Shown one piece after another: positions 8,316 through 16,926 of a stretch of 64,000 nt of DNA. A program made the translations under genes and the position numbers. The stretch is from Ruegeria marina (GTDB lineage: Bacteria > Pseudomonadota > Alphaproteobacteria > Rhodobacterales > Rhodobacteraceae). Position 1 is the first letter of the stretch. Every line of letters begins with the position of its first letter. The notes beneath the pieces were generated by a model. It was not told where the DNA came from. It made no database searches and was given only the letters and a program-made list of their open reading frames with translations. The DNA is taken from positions 145,754-209,753 of the forward strand of contig NZ_FMZV01000007.1 of NCBI RefSeq assembly GCF_900101475.1, read 5' to 3'.

Positions 8316-10331
8316 TCAGCCCTTTCTTATCAAAGCATCCACCGCCACGGCCCGGTCCGGTGTGGCCAGAAGCGGATTTATCTCAACCTCGCCCAGCGTC
8401 TCGGCATGAGCAAGCACATAGTCCTGCACCGCCTGCACCGCATCGAGGATCGCCTGCATGTTCGCCCCGGGCTTGCCGCGATACCCCGCCAGCAGCGGCG
8501 CGATGCGCAAGCTCTCCAACCCGGCCCGCACGTCGGCGGGCGCGGCAGGAACCAGCAAGGATACCGTGTCCCGCATCAATTCGGTGAGGATGCCTCCGGC
8601 GCCCAGGGTCAGTACAAACCCATGTGCCGGGTCGCGCACCACTCCGACCAGCAGTTCGGCCACTGCATCGCTGACCATCTCTTCGATCAGGACCTCGGCG
8701 GTGCCAATTTCGGACGCGACCCGAGCCACATCCGCCGCCGGAATACCCAGCCTCACTGCCGCGTGTTCCGACTTGTGCGCAAGTCCGGTTCCCTTGACGG
8801 CAAAAGGTTCCCGCAGATCGGCGACCACCTGCTCGATTTCAGCCGCACCACCGGCTAGACGGTTGCGCGGCACCGACAGGCCATGCGCGGCAAGCGCTGT
8901 CTTGGCCTCTGCTTCGCCTACGGTCTGCGTTGCTTCGGCGGAGCCCGGCAGACACAGCGGTTGGGGACAGGGCGGGCGGATATATGCCGCCGCCTCGGCC
9001 GCCGCCAGCGCCTCGCGCAACCCCGTGAAGGGCACCACGCCACCCGCCATCAATTCGGCGGCTGTTTCGGCAGGCATCAGTTCCGGCAGCGTCGCCACCA
9101 CGGCAAAGGGCGCCCCGGTATCGGCGCGCACCTTCAGCGCTGCTTGCGTGGCGCAGGTCCAATCGGTCGTATCTGTGACCGGGTAATCGACGATCGAAAA
9201 AGTGAGGGCGATCCCGTCTCCGGTCATCCCCGCCCAGGCCGCCGCCATCGCATCGGTGTCGCGCCAGATATAGGTGTGATAATCCAGCGGGTTGTTGAGT
9301 GCCACCATCGGCCCGAGAGCCGCGCGCAATTCACCTCGCTGCCGCATCGTGAGCTTCGGGAATCGCAAGCGCATGCCAACGCACATGTCGGCAATCAGGC
9401 TGGCTTCGCCGCCCGAACAGCTTATCGAGGCAATATCCGCCCCCGACAATGGACCGTGACAATGCAGAAGCTTCAATGTCTCCAGCAAATCCGGCAGGGC
9501 GCCCAGACGCGGAATCCCCAACCGGTCCAGCAAGGCCTGCGCGCCCGCATCGCTGCCCGCCAGCGACGCGGTATGCGATATCGTCGCCTGCTGCGCCTGT
9601 TCCGAGGCGCCTACCTTGAGCGCCACCAGCGGCACACCCCTTGCATGGGCCTTGGCCGCCAGCGCCTCCCAGTCGCGCAAGTTGCCAAACCCTTCGATAT
9701 GCAGCCCGATCGCGGTAACGCGCGGATCATCCAGCAGCCCGGCGGCGATCTGCGCCTGGCTCGTTTGCGCCATGTTCCCGCAGGTCACCACATAGGCGAT
9801 GGGCAGGCCGCGCTGCTGCATGGTCAGATTTATGGCAATGTTCGAGCTTTGCGTCAGGATCGCAACCCCGCGCTCGACCCGCGCGCAACCATGCTGGTCG
9901 GGCCACAAGAGCGCACCGTCGAGCGCATTGACAAAGCCGTAGCAGTTGGGGCCGAGGAATGGCATCCCCCCGGCCGCCGCCACGAGTTCGGCCTGTAAAT
10001 CGCCGCCCGTTTCATCCTCGGCCACAGCCTCGGAGAACCCGCTGGCGAAACAGACCGCCCCCCCTGCCCCCATGGCCGAGAGCGCGCGCAACGCCTCTAT
10101 GGTCGCGTGACGATTGATCCCGACAAAGGTTGCATCGGGCGCTTCGGGCAGATCCTCCAGTCGGGCAAAGGCCGAAATCCCCTCGACCTCTGTCGCCTTG
10201 GGATGCACCGGCCAGATCGTCCCGTCAAACCCCATGCGCCGGCATTGCACGATCACCTGCCGGCACCAGGCGCCGCCGCCGATCACCGCGATCGAGCGCG
10301 GCCGGAACAAGCGCGACAAACCTTTCGTCAT
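8316..10331 (-). CDS. Acetate--CoA ligase (ADP-forming) family protein, probable carnitine/betaine-CoA ligase
   Basis: A 671-residue fusion of the succinyl-CoA-synthetase-like alpha and beta parts. It has an N-terminal CoA-binding Rossmann domain (RSIAVIGGGAWCRQVI), a flavodoxin-like ligase domain with the phosphorylatable His in SHTASLAGSDAG, and a C-terminal ATP-grasp domain (FAVKGTGLAHKSEHAAVRLG). It should make an acyl-CoA with ATP hydrolysis. The ATG at 10331 has GGAG upstream. Operon partners (acyl-CoA dehydrogenase before, CaiD-like hydratase after) and a carnitine-type AraC regulator suggest a trimethylammonium acid as substrate, which sequence alone does not prove. Confidence 0.85.
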   Translation of the reverse strand: MTKGLSRLFRPRSIAVIGGGAWCRQVIVQCRRMGFDGTIWPVHPKATEVEGISAFARLEDLPEAPDATFVGINRHATIEALRALSAMGAGGAVCFASGFSEAVAEDETGGDLQAELVAAAGGMPFLGPNCYGFVNALDGALLWPDQHGCARVERGVAILTQSSNIAINLTMQQRGLPIAYVVTCGNMAQTSQAQIAAGLLDDPRVTAIGLHIEGFGNLRDWEALAAKAHARGVPLVALKVGASEQAQQATISHTASLAGSDAGAQALLDRLGIPRLGALPDLLETLKLLHCHGPLSGADIASISCSGGEASLIADMCVGMRLRFPKLTMRQRGELRAALGPMVALNNPLDYHTYIWRDTDAMAAAWAGMTGDGIALTFSIVDYPVTDTTDWTCATQAALKVRADTGAPFAVVATLPELMPAETAAELMAGGVVPFTGLREALAAAEAAAYIRPPCPQPLCLPGSAEATQTVGEAEAKTALAAHGLSVPRNRLAGGAAEIEQVVADLREPFAVKGTGLAHKSEHAAVRLGIPAADVARVASEIGTAEVLIEEMVSDAVAELLVGVVRDPAHGFVLTLGAGGILTELMRDTVSLLVPAAPADVRAGLESLRIAPLLAGYRGKPGANMQAILDAVQAVQDYVLAHAETLGEVEINPLLATPDRAVAVDALIRKG

Positions 10332-10413
10332 GACACGCTCCCTGCCATTTCATCTTTTCCCAAATACTCCCGCCGGAGGCGTCGCACGTCCGCGCGAATA
10401 CACCCGTGCGGCA

Positions 10414-11574
10414 TCATGCCCCCAACGGACGCAACAGGTCGCGGCTGATGATGTGGCGCTGGATCTCGCTGGTGCCATCCCAGATCCGCTCGACACGCGC
10501 ATCGCGCCAGAACCGCTCGATCGGGAAATCGTCCATCAGCCCCATGCCGCCATAGATTTGCAAGGTCGTATCGGTGACCCGCGCCAGCATCTCGCTGGCA
10601 TAGAGCTTGGCGCTGGCGATCTCGCGGTTCGACGGCAAGCCCTGATCCAGACGCCAGGCTCCGGCCAGCGTCAGCCAGTCGGCCGCGTCGATCTCGGTGA
10701 TCATGTCGGCGATCTGGAACCCCACGCCCTGGAACTTGCCGATCTCCTGCCCGAACTGCTTGCGCTCGGCCGCATAGTTCAATGCATAGTCGAAACAGCG
10801 CCGCGCCCGACCGACGCAAAAGGCCCCAACCGTCAGGCGCGTGGCATAAAGCCATTCGTTCATCACCGCGAACCCGCCATCCACCTCGCCCAGAACCTGC
10901 GCATCCGGCAGGCGGCAGTCGTCGAAGCTCAGGATGCAGTTCTTGTAGCCCTTGTGGCTGACCGAGTTGTACCCGTTGCGCACAGTGAATCCTGGCGTAC
11001 CTCGATCTACCAGAAACGCGGTGATCCGTTTCTTGGGCCCTTTCGGGGTTTCGTCCACACCGGTCGCCACAAAGACGATAAAGAAATCGGCATGTTCCGC
11101 GCCCGAGATGAAATGCTTCGTCCCGTTCACCACCCAGTCGCCACCCTTGCGCACCGCCTGGCATTTCATGCCGCGCACGTCCGATCCCGCATCGGGCTCG
11201 GTCATCGCCAGCGCGTCCATCCGCTCGCCCCGCACCGCCGGCAGCAGATAGCGTTCGCGCTGCTCGGGATTGCAGGCCATCAGGATGTTCTGCGGCCTTC
11301 CAAAGAAATGCGTCAGCGCCATCGACCCGCGCCCCAGCTCGCGCTCGACCAGTGTAAAATCCAGATGGCTGAGGCCCGCGCCGCCGACCTCCTCGGGAAA
11401 GTTGCAGGCATAGAAGCCAAGGTCGATCACCTTCTGCTTGATCTCCTGCCCCAACTCGTAGGGCACCTGGCCCGTGCGCTCCACTTCGGCCTCGTGCGGG
11501 TAAATCTCGTTTTCCACGAAGCTGCGGACGGTGGAGACGATCATCTCCTGTTCTTCGGTCAGGCCAAATTGCAT
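10414..11574 (-). CDS. Acyl-CoA dehydrogenase (gamma-butyrobetainyl/crotonobetainyl-CoA type?)
   Basis: FAD enzyme of 386 residues with the full acyl-CoA dehydrogenase architecture: N-terminal helical domain, middle beta domain (ALAMTEPDAGSDVRGMKC) and C-terminal helical domain (TLQIYGGMGLMDDFPIERF). The start at 11574 is supported by AAGGGAG 6 nt upstream; longer in-frame extensions run into the divergent promoter. The usual catalytic glutamate in the C-terminal Y-E-G-T motif reads W-D-G-T here (Asp366). First gene of the operon with the CoA ligase and hydratase. Confidence 0.85.
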   Translation of the reverse strand: MQFGLTEEQEMIVSTVRSFVENEIYPHEAEVERTGQVPYELGQEIKQKVIDLGFYACNFPEEVGGAGLSHLDFTLVERELGRGSMALTHFFGRPQNILMACNPEQRERYLLPAVRGERMDALAMTEPDAGSDVRGMKCQAVRKGGDWVVNGTKHFISGAEHADFFIVFVATGVDETPKGPKKRITAFLVDRGTPGFTVRNGYNSVSHKGYKNCILSFDDCRLPDAQVLGEVDGGFAVMNEWLYATRLTVGAFCVGRARRCFDYALNYAAERKQFGQEIGKFQGVGFQIADMITEIDAADWLTLAGAWRLDQGLPSNREIASAKLYASEMLARVTDTTLQIYGGMGLMDDFPIERFWRDARVERIWDGTSEIQRHIISRDLLRPLGA

Positions 11575-11652
11575 GGCGCGCTCCCTTATGCGAATTCCGA
11601 GACAGGAAATCCCGGCTTGCATCGCTCTGTCGTGCAGAGTTAGGTGTTGACC

Positions 11653-12621
11653 ATGCAAAGTTCGTCCAAAATTCGCATTCCGACGCAGACGATGGATTTC
11701 CTGCTGTTCGACGAATTCTCCAACCATTGCCTGGCTAATACCGTTGAACCGCTGCGCGCCGCGAATACTCTGTCAAGGCGCGCCTTGTATGCTTGGCGCT
11801 TTCTCACGCTAGATGGCGCGCCGGTACACAGCTCCTCCGGACTGCAGGTTTCGCCGCATGACCGGCTGGACCGGGGGCGCGGGTCGATGCTGGTGGTCAT
11901 GCCCTCCTACGGGTTTCGCACCTACGAGGGCTGGCGCACCCTGCGCGCGCTCACGGCGGCGGCGAAACGGTACCCGACACTCGCCGGGCTGGATACGGGC
12001 AGCTGGCTGCTGGCGCGGGCCGGGCTTCTGGATGGGCACCGGGCGACGATTCACTGGGAAGAGCTGACGAGCTTTGCCGAGGCTTTCCCCCAGGTACACA
12101 CGGTCCGCGAACGCTTCGTGATCGACGGTCCGCGCATCACCTGTTCCGGTGCGATGGCGGCCTTCGACCTCGTCCTGCACCTGGTCGGGCGGGATCACGG
12201 ACAGTTGCTGGCACTGGAGGTCGCTCAACTCTTCATGACCCGGGACTCGGCCCGTTCGCACGGAACTCCCGCCGCGGTGGGGCAGCGGTCGGTCAACAAG
12301 GCGGTGATGCTCATGCAGGACAACCTCGAACGTCCGTTGACCATAGCCGAGATCGCGCGGCGCGCCGGCTGCACCCAGAAAACGCTGGAAGCACGGATGC
12401 TGGCCGAACTCGATGCCTCGCCGCAGGCCGTCTATCGCCGGCTTCGGCTGAATCTCGCAAGAAAACTCGTCACCGAAACCGACCAGCCGGTATCCGAGAT
12501 CGCCGGCCGTTGCGGGTACGAGAACGCCAGCGCGATGACACGCGCCTTTCGCGCCGAGTTCGGGCAGCCGCCACGCAGCTTGCGAAACGGGGGTCAGACC
12601 GCCGCTGTCCAGACCCGGTAA
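11653..12621 (+). CDS. GlxA/CdhR-type AraC-family regulator (GATase1-like)
   Basis: Regulator of 322 residues. Residues 10-185 form a DJ-1/PfpI (GATase1-like) domain (DTGSWLLARAGLLDG, TCSGAMAAFDLVLHLVG), and residues 215-315 a double AraC HTH (IAEIARRAGCTQKTLEAR, ISEIAGRCGYENASAMTRAF). This family includes CdhR and GbdR, which sense carnitine and glycine betaine. It is divergent from the acyl-CoA dehydrogenase operon across 78 bp, so it probably activates that operon. The ATG at 11653 has AGG 8 nt upstream; a GTG at 11644 is an alternative. The gene overlaps its convergent neighbour by 28 bp. Confidence 0.88.
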   Translation: MQSSSKIRIPTQTMDFLLFDEFSNHCLANTVEPLRAANTLSRRALYAWRFLTLDGAPVHSSSGLQVSPHDRLDRGRGSMLVVMPSYGFRTYEGWRTLRALTAAAKRYPTLAGLDTGSWLLARAGLLDGHRATIHWEELTSFAEAFPQVHTVRERFVIDGPRITCSGAMAAFDLVLHLVGRDHGQLLALEVAQLFMTRDSARSHGTPAAVGQRSVNKAVMLMQDNLERPLTIAEIARRAGCTQKTLEARMLAELDASPQAVYRRLRLNLARKLVTETDQPVSEIAGRCGYENASAMTRAFRAEFGQPPRSLRNGGQTAAVQTR

Positions 12622-13655
12622 CGCCCCTGTCCAGTCATTTCACGGATCAAACCGCGCCGGGCGAACAGGTCCAGGTTTCGTTGCACCGCCGCCCGCGACG
12701 CGCCCGACTTGGCCTCGGCGAGGGGCGCGGTCACGATCGGCCAAGCAGTCATCACGTCGATCAGCGCGGGCGGGGTGCGCCCGCTGAGATCTGCTGTCGC
12801 CTCGATCGCGCGCGCACGCCAGGCCGCGATCCGCTCCAGATGCAGCAGCGCGGCAACCACGGCCTGAGCCGATCCACGCAACCACGCCGCCAGTTTCTGT
12901 TGCGGGCTGCCGGCACCACGCAACGCTCCCGGACCGGAGAGGGCAAGCGGCAGAAACACCGCGGATCCCCGCGCCATCGCCGCGCCATGGCGCGCGGCAA
13001 GCACCGCTGCCTCGACCGCTGTCGAAGGCCCCTGCCCCAACGCCATCCACGCATGAAACATCATCGCCGCGCCGGTTGCGGGGTGCAGCCCATCGGCGGC
13101 CTGCATCACCTCGGCCAGATCGGCCACCGTCTCGGGAAGCTCGTCGCCATCCGTATTGCTGCGGCCCAGGAAATCCGCAAGACCCTCCTGCCATCCGGCA
13201 TCCGCGGGGGCCGGACCTCCGCACAGACGCCGCACCGCCCACCCGGCCCTTGCAAGGGCCTGGGTATCGTCTCCGGTCGCACCTAGTCGAAGCCCGGTCC
13301 ACAAGGCCAGCCGCTCGGCACTGATCCGGTCACCGGCCCACCAGCCCAGATCGGCGACTTCCAGCAAGGCAAGGCGGTGAACCCACTCGCCATGCCCGGC
13401 CCGCAACCTTTCATCCAGCGCACCAAACTGAACAGCGAGATCAGCCAGGTCCGGTGCAAGCGCGGCCTGCGCCGCGCGCCAGTCCCCGGGATCGAACAGC
13501 CGGGGCGGCGCCGCGCGCCTGGGCGACAGGAAATCGGCGGCCTCCTCCCCGTCCGGACCGGGCAGGAACCAAAGGTCGTCTTCGGCCGTCTGATCGGCGT
13601 CATAAGGGCCATCCGGCCCAGGTTCGGAGAATAGTGCGTCCTTGTCCCGTTTCAT
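12594..13655 (-). CDS. DUF1612/HTH_13-like (RHE_PE00001-type) helix-turn-helix protein
   Basis: Protein of 353 residues with a long alanine- and leucine-rich helical body and a C-terminal winged-HTH-like segment (ALIDVMTAWPIVTAPLAEAK, GASRAAVQRNLDLFARRG, REMTGQGRYRVWTA). This layout recalls the DUF1612 + HTH_13 proteins frequent on rhizobial and rhodobacterial plasmids. The function is unknown; DNA binding is likely from the C-terminus. It lies 42 nt downstream of the aminotransferase gene on the same strand and overlaps the end of the convergent AraC gene by 28 bp. The family assignment is from memory of the pattern and moderately sure. Confidence 0.6.
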   Translation of the reverse strand: MKRDKDALFSEPGPDGPYDADQTAEDDLWFLPGPDGEEAADFLSPRRAAPPRLFDPGDWRAAQAALAPDLADLAVQFGALDERLRAGHGEWVHRLALLEVADLGWWAGDRISAERLALWTGLRLGATGDDTQALARAGWAVRRLCGGPAPADAGWQEGLADFLGRSNTDGDELPETVADLAEVMQAADGLHPATGAAMMFHAWMALGQGPSTAVEAAVLAARHGAAMARGSAVFLPLALSGPGALRGAGSPQQKLAAWLRGSAQAVVAALLHLERIAAWRARAIEATADLSGRTPPALIDVMTAWPIVTAPLAEAKSGASRAAVQRNLDLFARRGLIREMTGQGRYRVWTAAV

Positions 13656-13697
13656 GCCGCCATCATAACGCGGAACCAGGGGCCGGGATACCGCGCT

Positions 13698-14651
13698 TCA
13701 CAGGCGCGCTGCCTTCTGATCCGCCACGTTTCTGACCACCAACTCCTTGTAGAGCGCCCGGATGCGCATCATCACCGGCCCAGCGGCGCCATCGCCGATC
13801 TGCTTGCCGTCGATCGAGGCTACCGGAGTCTGCGCGCCGAACGTGCCGGTCAGAAACGCCTCGTCCGCGCCATAGGCTTCGTAAAGCGAGAAGTTCTTCT
13901 CGAACACCGGTATGCCGTTGTCGCGGCACAGGTCGATCACCTTTTGCCGGGTCACCCCGTTCATGCAGTAATCCCCCGTCGAGGTCCAAACCTCGCCCCG
14001 CCGCACGATGAAGAAGTTGCAGGCATTGGTCGTGTTGACGAACCCGTGCGGGTCCAGCATCAGCGCCTCGTCCGCACCGGCCTGTTCGGCCTGCAAGCAG
14101 GCGATCACGCAGTTCAGCTTGGAATGGCTGTTGAACTTGGGGTCCTGGCTGTGCGGCAGGCCGCGCACCTGCGGAACCGAGGCCAGCCGGATGCCTCGCC
14201 GCTGCACGTCCTCGGAAGGGCGTGAATGCTCGACGATCGCCACGATGGTGGGACCCCATTTCGACAGGCCCGGATGCTGGAACGGCTTGGCCTTGCGCCC
14301 CCGGGTGATCATCAGCCGGCAATGCGCGTCACCGGTCATTCCGTTCGCCGCTGCCGTCCGGTCAAGGATCTCTCGGATCTGCACAGGCGTCTTGCCGATG
14401 TCCAGCGACACAGCCTTGCACGAGTTGAACAGCCGGTCCATGTGCTCATCGAAGAACGCCCATTCCCCGTCATAAAGCCGCATCCCCTCCCACATGCCAT
14501 CGCCCAGCATAAAACCGCTGTCGTAGACCGAAACCTTGGCGTCGTCCTTGTGGACCAGGTCGCCGTCCACATAGATCAGGATATCGCGGTTGCGTATGTC
14601 TTCCTCGGCGTCATGGGTCGTCTTGCCGGCGGCATGGGGATCGGTGGTCAT
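13698..14651 (-). CDS. Class IV aminotransferase (branched-chain/D-amino-acid type)
   Basis: PLP enzyme of fold type IV, 317 residues. The catalytic lysine is K178 (SHSKLNCVIA), and the substrate/phosphate-binding end matches the family (YGADEAFLTGTFGAQTPV). The PLP-ring glutamate normally found in the motif x-E-G-x-x-x-N-x-F is absent: the matching stretch reads NTTNACNFF, with Thr207 at that place. The ATG at 14651 is chosen over an ORF extending another 66 residues upstream, because that extension has no family similarity and covers the divergent promoter. Substrate not assignable from sequence. Confidence 0.8.
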   Translation of the reverse strand: MTTDPHAAGKTTHDAEEDIRNRDILIYVDGDLVHKDDAKVSVYDSGFMLGDGMWEGMRLYDGEWAFFDEHMDRLFNSCKAVSLDIGKTPVQIREILDRTAAANGMTGDAHCRLMITRGRKAKPFQHPGLSKWGPTIVAIVEHSRPSEDVQRRGIRLASVPQVRGLPHSQDPKFNSHSKLNCVIACLQAEQAGADEALMLDPHGFVNTTNACNFFIVRRGEVWTSTGDYCMNGVTRQKVIDLCRDNGIPVFEKNFSLYEAYGADEAFLTGTFGAQTPVASIDGKQIGDGAAGPVMMRIRALYKELVVRNVADQKAARL

Positions 14652-14803
14652 CTGTCGTCCTGCTGACTGGTCGCGGCAGAGCTTAGGAGGAGGTCCGGCA
14701 ATCCGCAATGGCATCGGCCGGCACCCGGCAAATTTGCAGTTCGCGCTTTCGCGACTACAAATTAGGATGACATCCAAGTGAACCCGGATCATCAATCGCG
14801 GAC

Positions 14804-15916
14804 ATGCCGATCCTCGACTACACGCATAACCTTTGGCTGGTCGCCGCATCCCTGTGCGTTGCGATGATCGCAGGCTTTACCGGGCTTTCGCTGACGCAGG
14901 GCCTGTCCAAGCGCAGCGTGAACCAGCGCAAGCTGGCGATCTCCATGGCCGCCATCGCGCTCGGCGGCGGTATCTGGTCGATGCATTTCGTGGCCATGCT
15001 GGGCCTGCAATTGCCGATCGAGTTCTATTTCGATGCAACCGTCACGCTGATTTCGGCGCTGGTCGCCATCCTGGTGGTGGGCGTCGCCTTGCTGCTTCTG
15101 CATTTCCGCCGCCGAACCCCGGCCACCCTGGCGGGCGCAGGCATCATCGTCGGACTTGGCATCATCGCGATGCATTACATCGGCATGGCCGGATTGCAGC
15201 TGTGCCGGCCGCTCTATTCCCCCGGCGGCATCACCCTGGCCGTGCTCGGGTCCTGCGCGCTCAACATCGCAGCCTTCTGGATCGCCTATGGCCGACGCAA
15301 CCACCGCAACATCCTGCTGGGAACCGTGTGTTTCGGAACCGCTGTCTTCGTCGTGCATTTCGTAGCGATCTGGGGCACCGCCTTCGTCGCCACCGGAACC
15401 GAAACCGAAGTGGGCCCGATGATCGGCAAGGAAGTCTTGGCGATAGGCGTCGTTCTTTCCAGCTTCGTGCTTTGCGCCGCCTTCCTGCTGACCGGAATAT
15501 CCTTTGTCACGCCAATACAGGCCGCTCTGGCGCCCGACACCGATATCCGGCAGCAGCCCGCCAAGGACATGATCGCACCCAAGTTCGCCCGCCAGATCCC
15601 CTACGAACAGGACGGCCGCACGCATTTCTTCGACGCCGGGTCAGTCGCCGCCATTCGCGCCGAAGGGCATTACACCCATATCTACGCGCAAGGGAAAAGG
15701 TATTTCTGCGTCTGGTCGATCACCGAGGCGGAACGCCGGCTCGATCCGGCCACCTTTACCAAGACCCACCGCAGTTACCTGGTCAATCCCGCCTATGTCG
15801 AGAGTTTCGAAAGGCTCAAGGACAATGGCATCTGCCACATGAACCTGCCCGGCCTGCCGCGCGTGCCGGTCAGCCGGGCGCGGCTCAAGGCGGTGCGCGA
15901 AGTGCTGGGCGTCTGA
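14804..15916 (+). CDS. coxC: CoxC-like MHYT sensor with LytTR DNA-binding domain
   Basis: Membrane-bound one-component regulator of 370 residues. Residues 1-235 are a seven-helix MHYT domain with the motifs SMHFVAM and AMHYIGM and a third, degraded repeat (VVHFVAIWG). Residues about 262-370 form a LytTR DNA-binding domain (AIRAEGHYTHIYAQGKRYF, FTKTHRSYLVNPAYVESF). CoxC and CoxH of the Oligotropha carboxidovorans cox cluster have this MHYT-LytTR layout, and the MHYT domain has been proposed to bind metal and sense a diatomic gas. The gene sits directly upstream of coxMSL, as in Oligotropha. Three 21-bp-phased repeats in the gap to coxM are its likely binding site. Confidence 0.88.
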   Translation: MPILDYTHNLWLVAASLCVAMIAGFTGLSLTQGLSKRSVNQRKLAISMAAIALGGGIWSMHFVAMLGLQLPIEFYFDATVTLISALVAILVVGVALLLLHFRRRTPATLAGAGIIVGLGIIAMHYIGMAGLQLCRPLYSPGGITLAVLGSCALNIAAFWIAYGRRNHRNILLGTVCFGTAVFVVHFVAIWGTAFVATGTETEVGPMIGKEVLAIGVVLSSFVLCAAFLLTGISFVTPIQAALAPDTDIRQQPAKDMIAPKFARQIPYEQDGRTHFFDAGSVAAIRAEGHYTHIYAQGKRYFCVWSITEAERRLDPATFTKTHRSYLVNPAYVESFERLKDNGICHMNLPGLPRVPVSRARLKAVREVLGV

Positions 15917-15926
15917 CCGCAAAGGG

Positions 15927-15983
15927 TTCGCATTTCGTGTGCCGCCTTTCGCATTTCGTGCACAAACCCTCTGTATTCGGGTG
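15927..15983 (+). promoter_or_regulatory. Three direct repeats with 21-bp period upstream of coxM
   Basis: TTCGCATTTCGTG occurs exactly at 15927-15939 and again at 15948-15960. A weaker third copy continues the same phase: the TTCG cores begin at 15934, 15955 and 15976, each 21 bp apart. LytTR-domain regulators bind short direct repeats on one DNA face about two helical turns apart, so this is a strong candidate target for the adjacent CoxC-like protein. The last copy could overlap the -35 region of a coxM promoter; no convincing -10 was found. Confidence 0.65.
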
Positions 15984-16060
15984 AATCCTGTCGCCGACTT
16001 GTGCGACCCATAGCAGCCTTCCCCTGCCAGAACTCGGCCTTGCAGGGGAGGACAAGCAAG

Positions 16061-16915
16061 ATGATACCGGCGGCGTTCGACTATTATCGGCCAAAGGACA
16101 TGGGCGGTGTGATCGCCCTGCTACAGGAACACGGCGACGATGCGCGCGTCATGGCGGGCGGGCACAGCCTGATCCCGATGATGAAGCTGCGCATGGCCGA
16201 AATCGCGCATTTGATCGACTTGCAGGATGTCGCTGGCCTGGACGGGATTACCGTTGAAGGCGGCCGGATCACGCTGGGCGCCATGGTCACACAGCATCAG
16301 ATCATCGACAGTGCCGCACTTCTTGCCGCGGCCCCGATCCTGCGCGAGGCGGCCTTGCAGATCGCCGATCCGCAGGTGCGCTACATGGGAACGGTCGGCG
16401 GCAATGTCGCCAATGGCGACCCGGGCAACGACATGCCGGGGTTGATGCAATGCCTCGACGCCACATTCACGCTGGTCGGACCAGATGGCAGCCGCGAGGT
16501 CGCGGCCCGCAGCTTCTATCACGCCGCTTACATGACCGATCGGGACGACAGCGAAGTTTTGACCTCAGTCAGCTTCGCCGCACCGAGGGGCGGCTATGCC
16601 TACGAAAAGCAGAAGCGCAAGATCGGCGACTATGCCACCGCGGCCGCTGCGGTGCAGATCGAGAAGAACGGCGATGTCTGCGCAAGCGCATCCATCGCGA
16701 TGACCAACCTCAGCGATACACCAGTCTGGTCGAAGGCGGCCAGCGCCGCACTGGTCGGCACCACTGTGGATGACGCGGCCATCGCCGCCGCTGTTGCCGC
16801 CATGCAGGCGGACATCGAACCGGTCGAGGACAATCGCGGCCCCGCCGCTTTCAAACGCCACGCCGCCGCAACCGTGCTGACCCGCGCCATCCGCCGCGCC
16901 TGGGATCGCGCGTAA
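16061..16915 (+). CDS. coxM: Carbon monoxide dehydrogenase medium (FAD) subunit CoxM
   Basis: FAD-binding subunit of aerobic CO dehydrogenase, 284 residues; it passes electrons from the iron-sulfur subunit toward the respiratory chain. The two FAD-pyrophosphate motifs are intact: AGGHS at residues 32-36 and TVGG at 111-114, the same positions as in the Oligotropha enzyme. The ATG at 16061 follows GGGGAGGA; twenty upstream in-frame codons lack support. First gene of the coxMSL structural set. Confidence 0.96.
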   Translation: MIPAAFDYYRPKDMGGVIALLQEHGDDARVMAGGHSLIPMMKLRMAEIAHLIDLQDVAGLDGITVEGGRITLGAMVTQHQIIDSAALLAAAPILREAALQIADPQVRYMGTVGGNVANGDPGNDMPGLMQCLDATFTLVGPDGSREVAARSFYHAAYMTDRDDSEVLTSVSFAAPRGGYAYEKQKRKIGDYATAAAAVQIEKNGDVCASASIAMTNLSDTPVWSKAASAALVGTTVDDAAIAAAVAAMQADIEPVEDNRGPAAFKRHAAATVLTRAIRRAWDRA

Positions 16916-16926
16916 GGAGGAATGAG

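Noticed and set aside
7497..8858. 453-residue plus-strand frame across the crotonase and ligase genes
   Set aside because: Both minus-strand genes have intact catalytic motifs; the plus frame has none.
10114..11643. 509-residue plus-strand frame across the acyl-CoA dehydrogenase
   Set aside because: Antisense shadow; runs through the divergent promoter and has no recognisable fold.
15927..15983. CRISPR-like array
   Set aside because: Three short repeats with 8-bp gaps and one degenerate copy; far too short and without cas genes.
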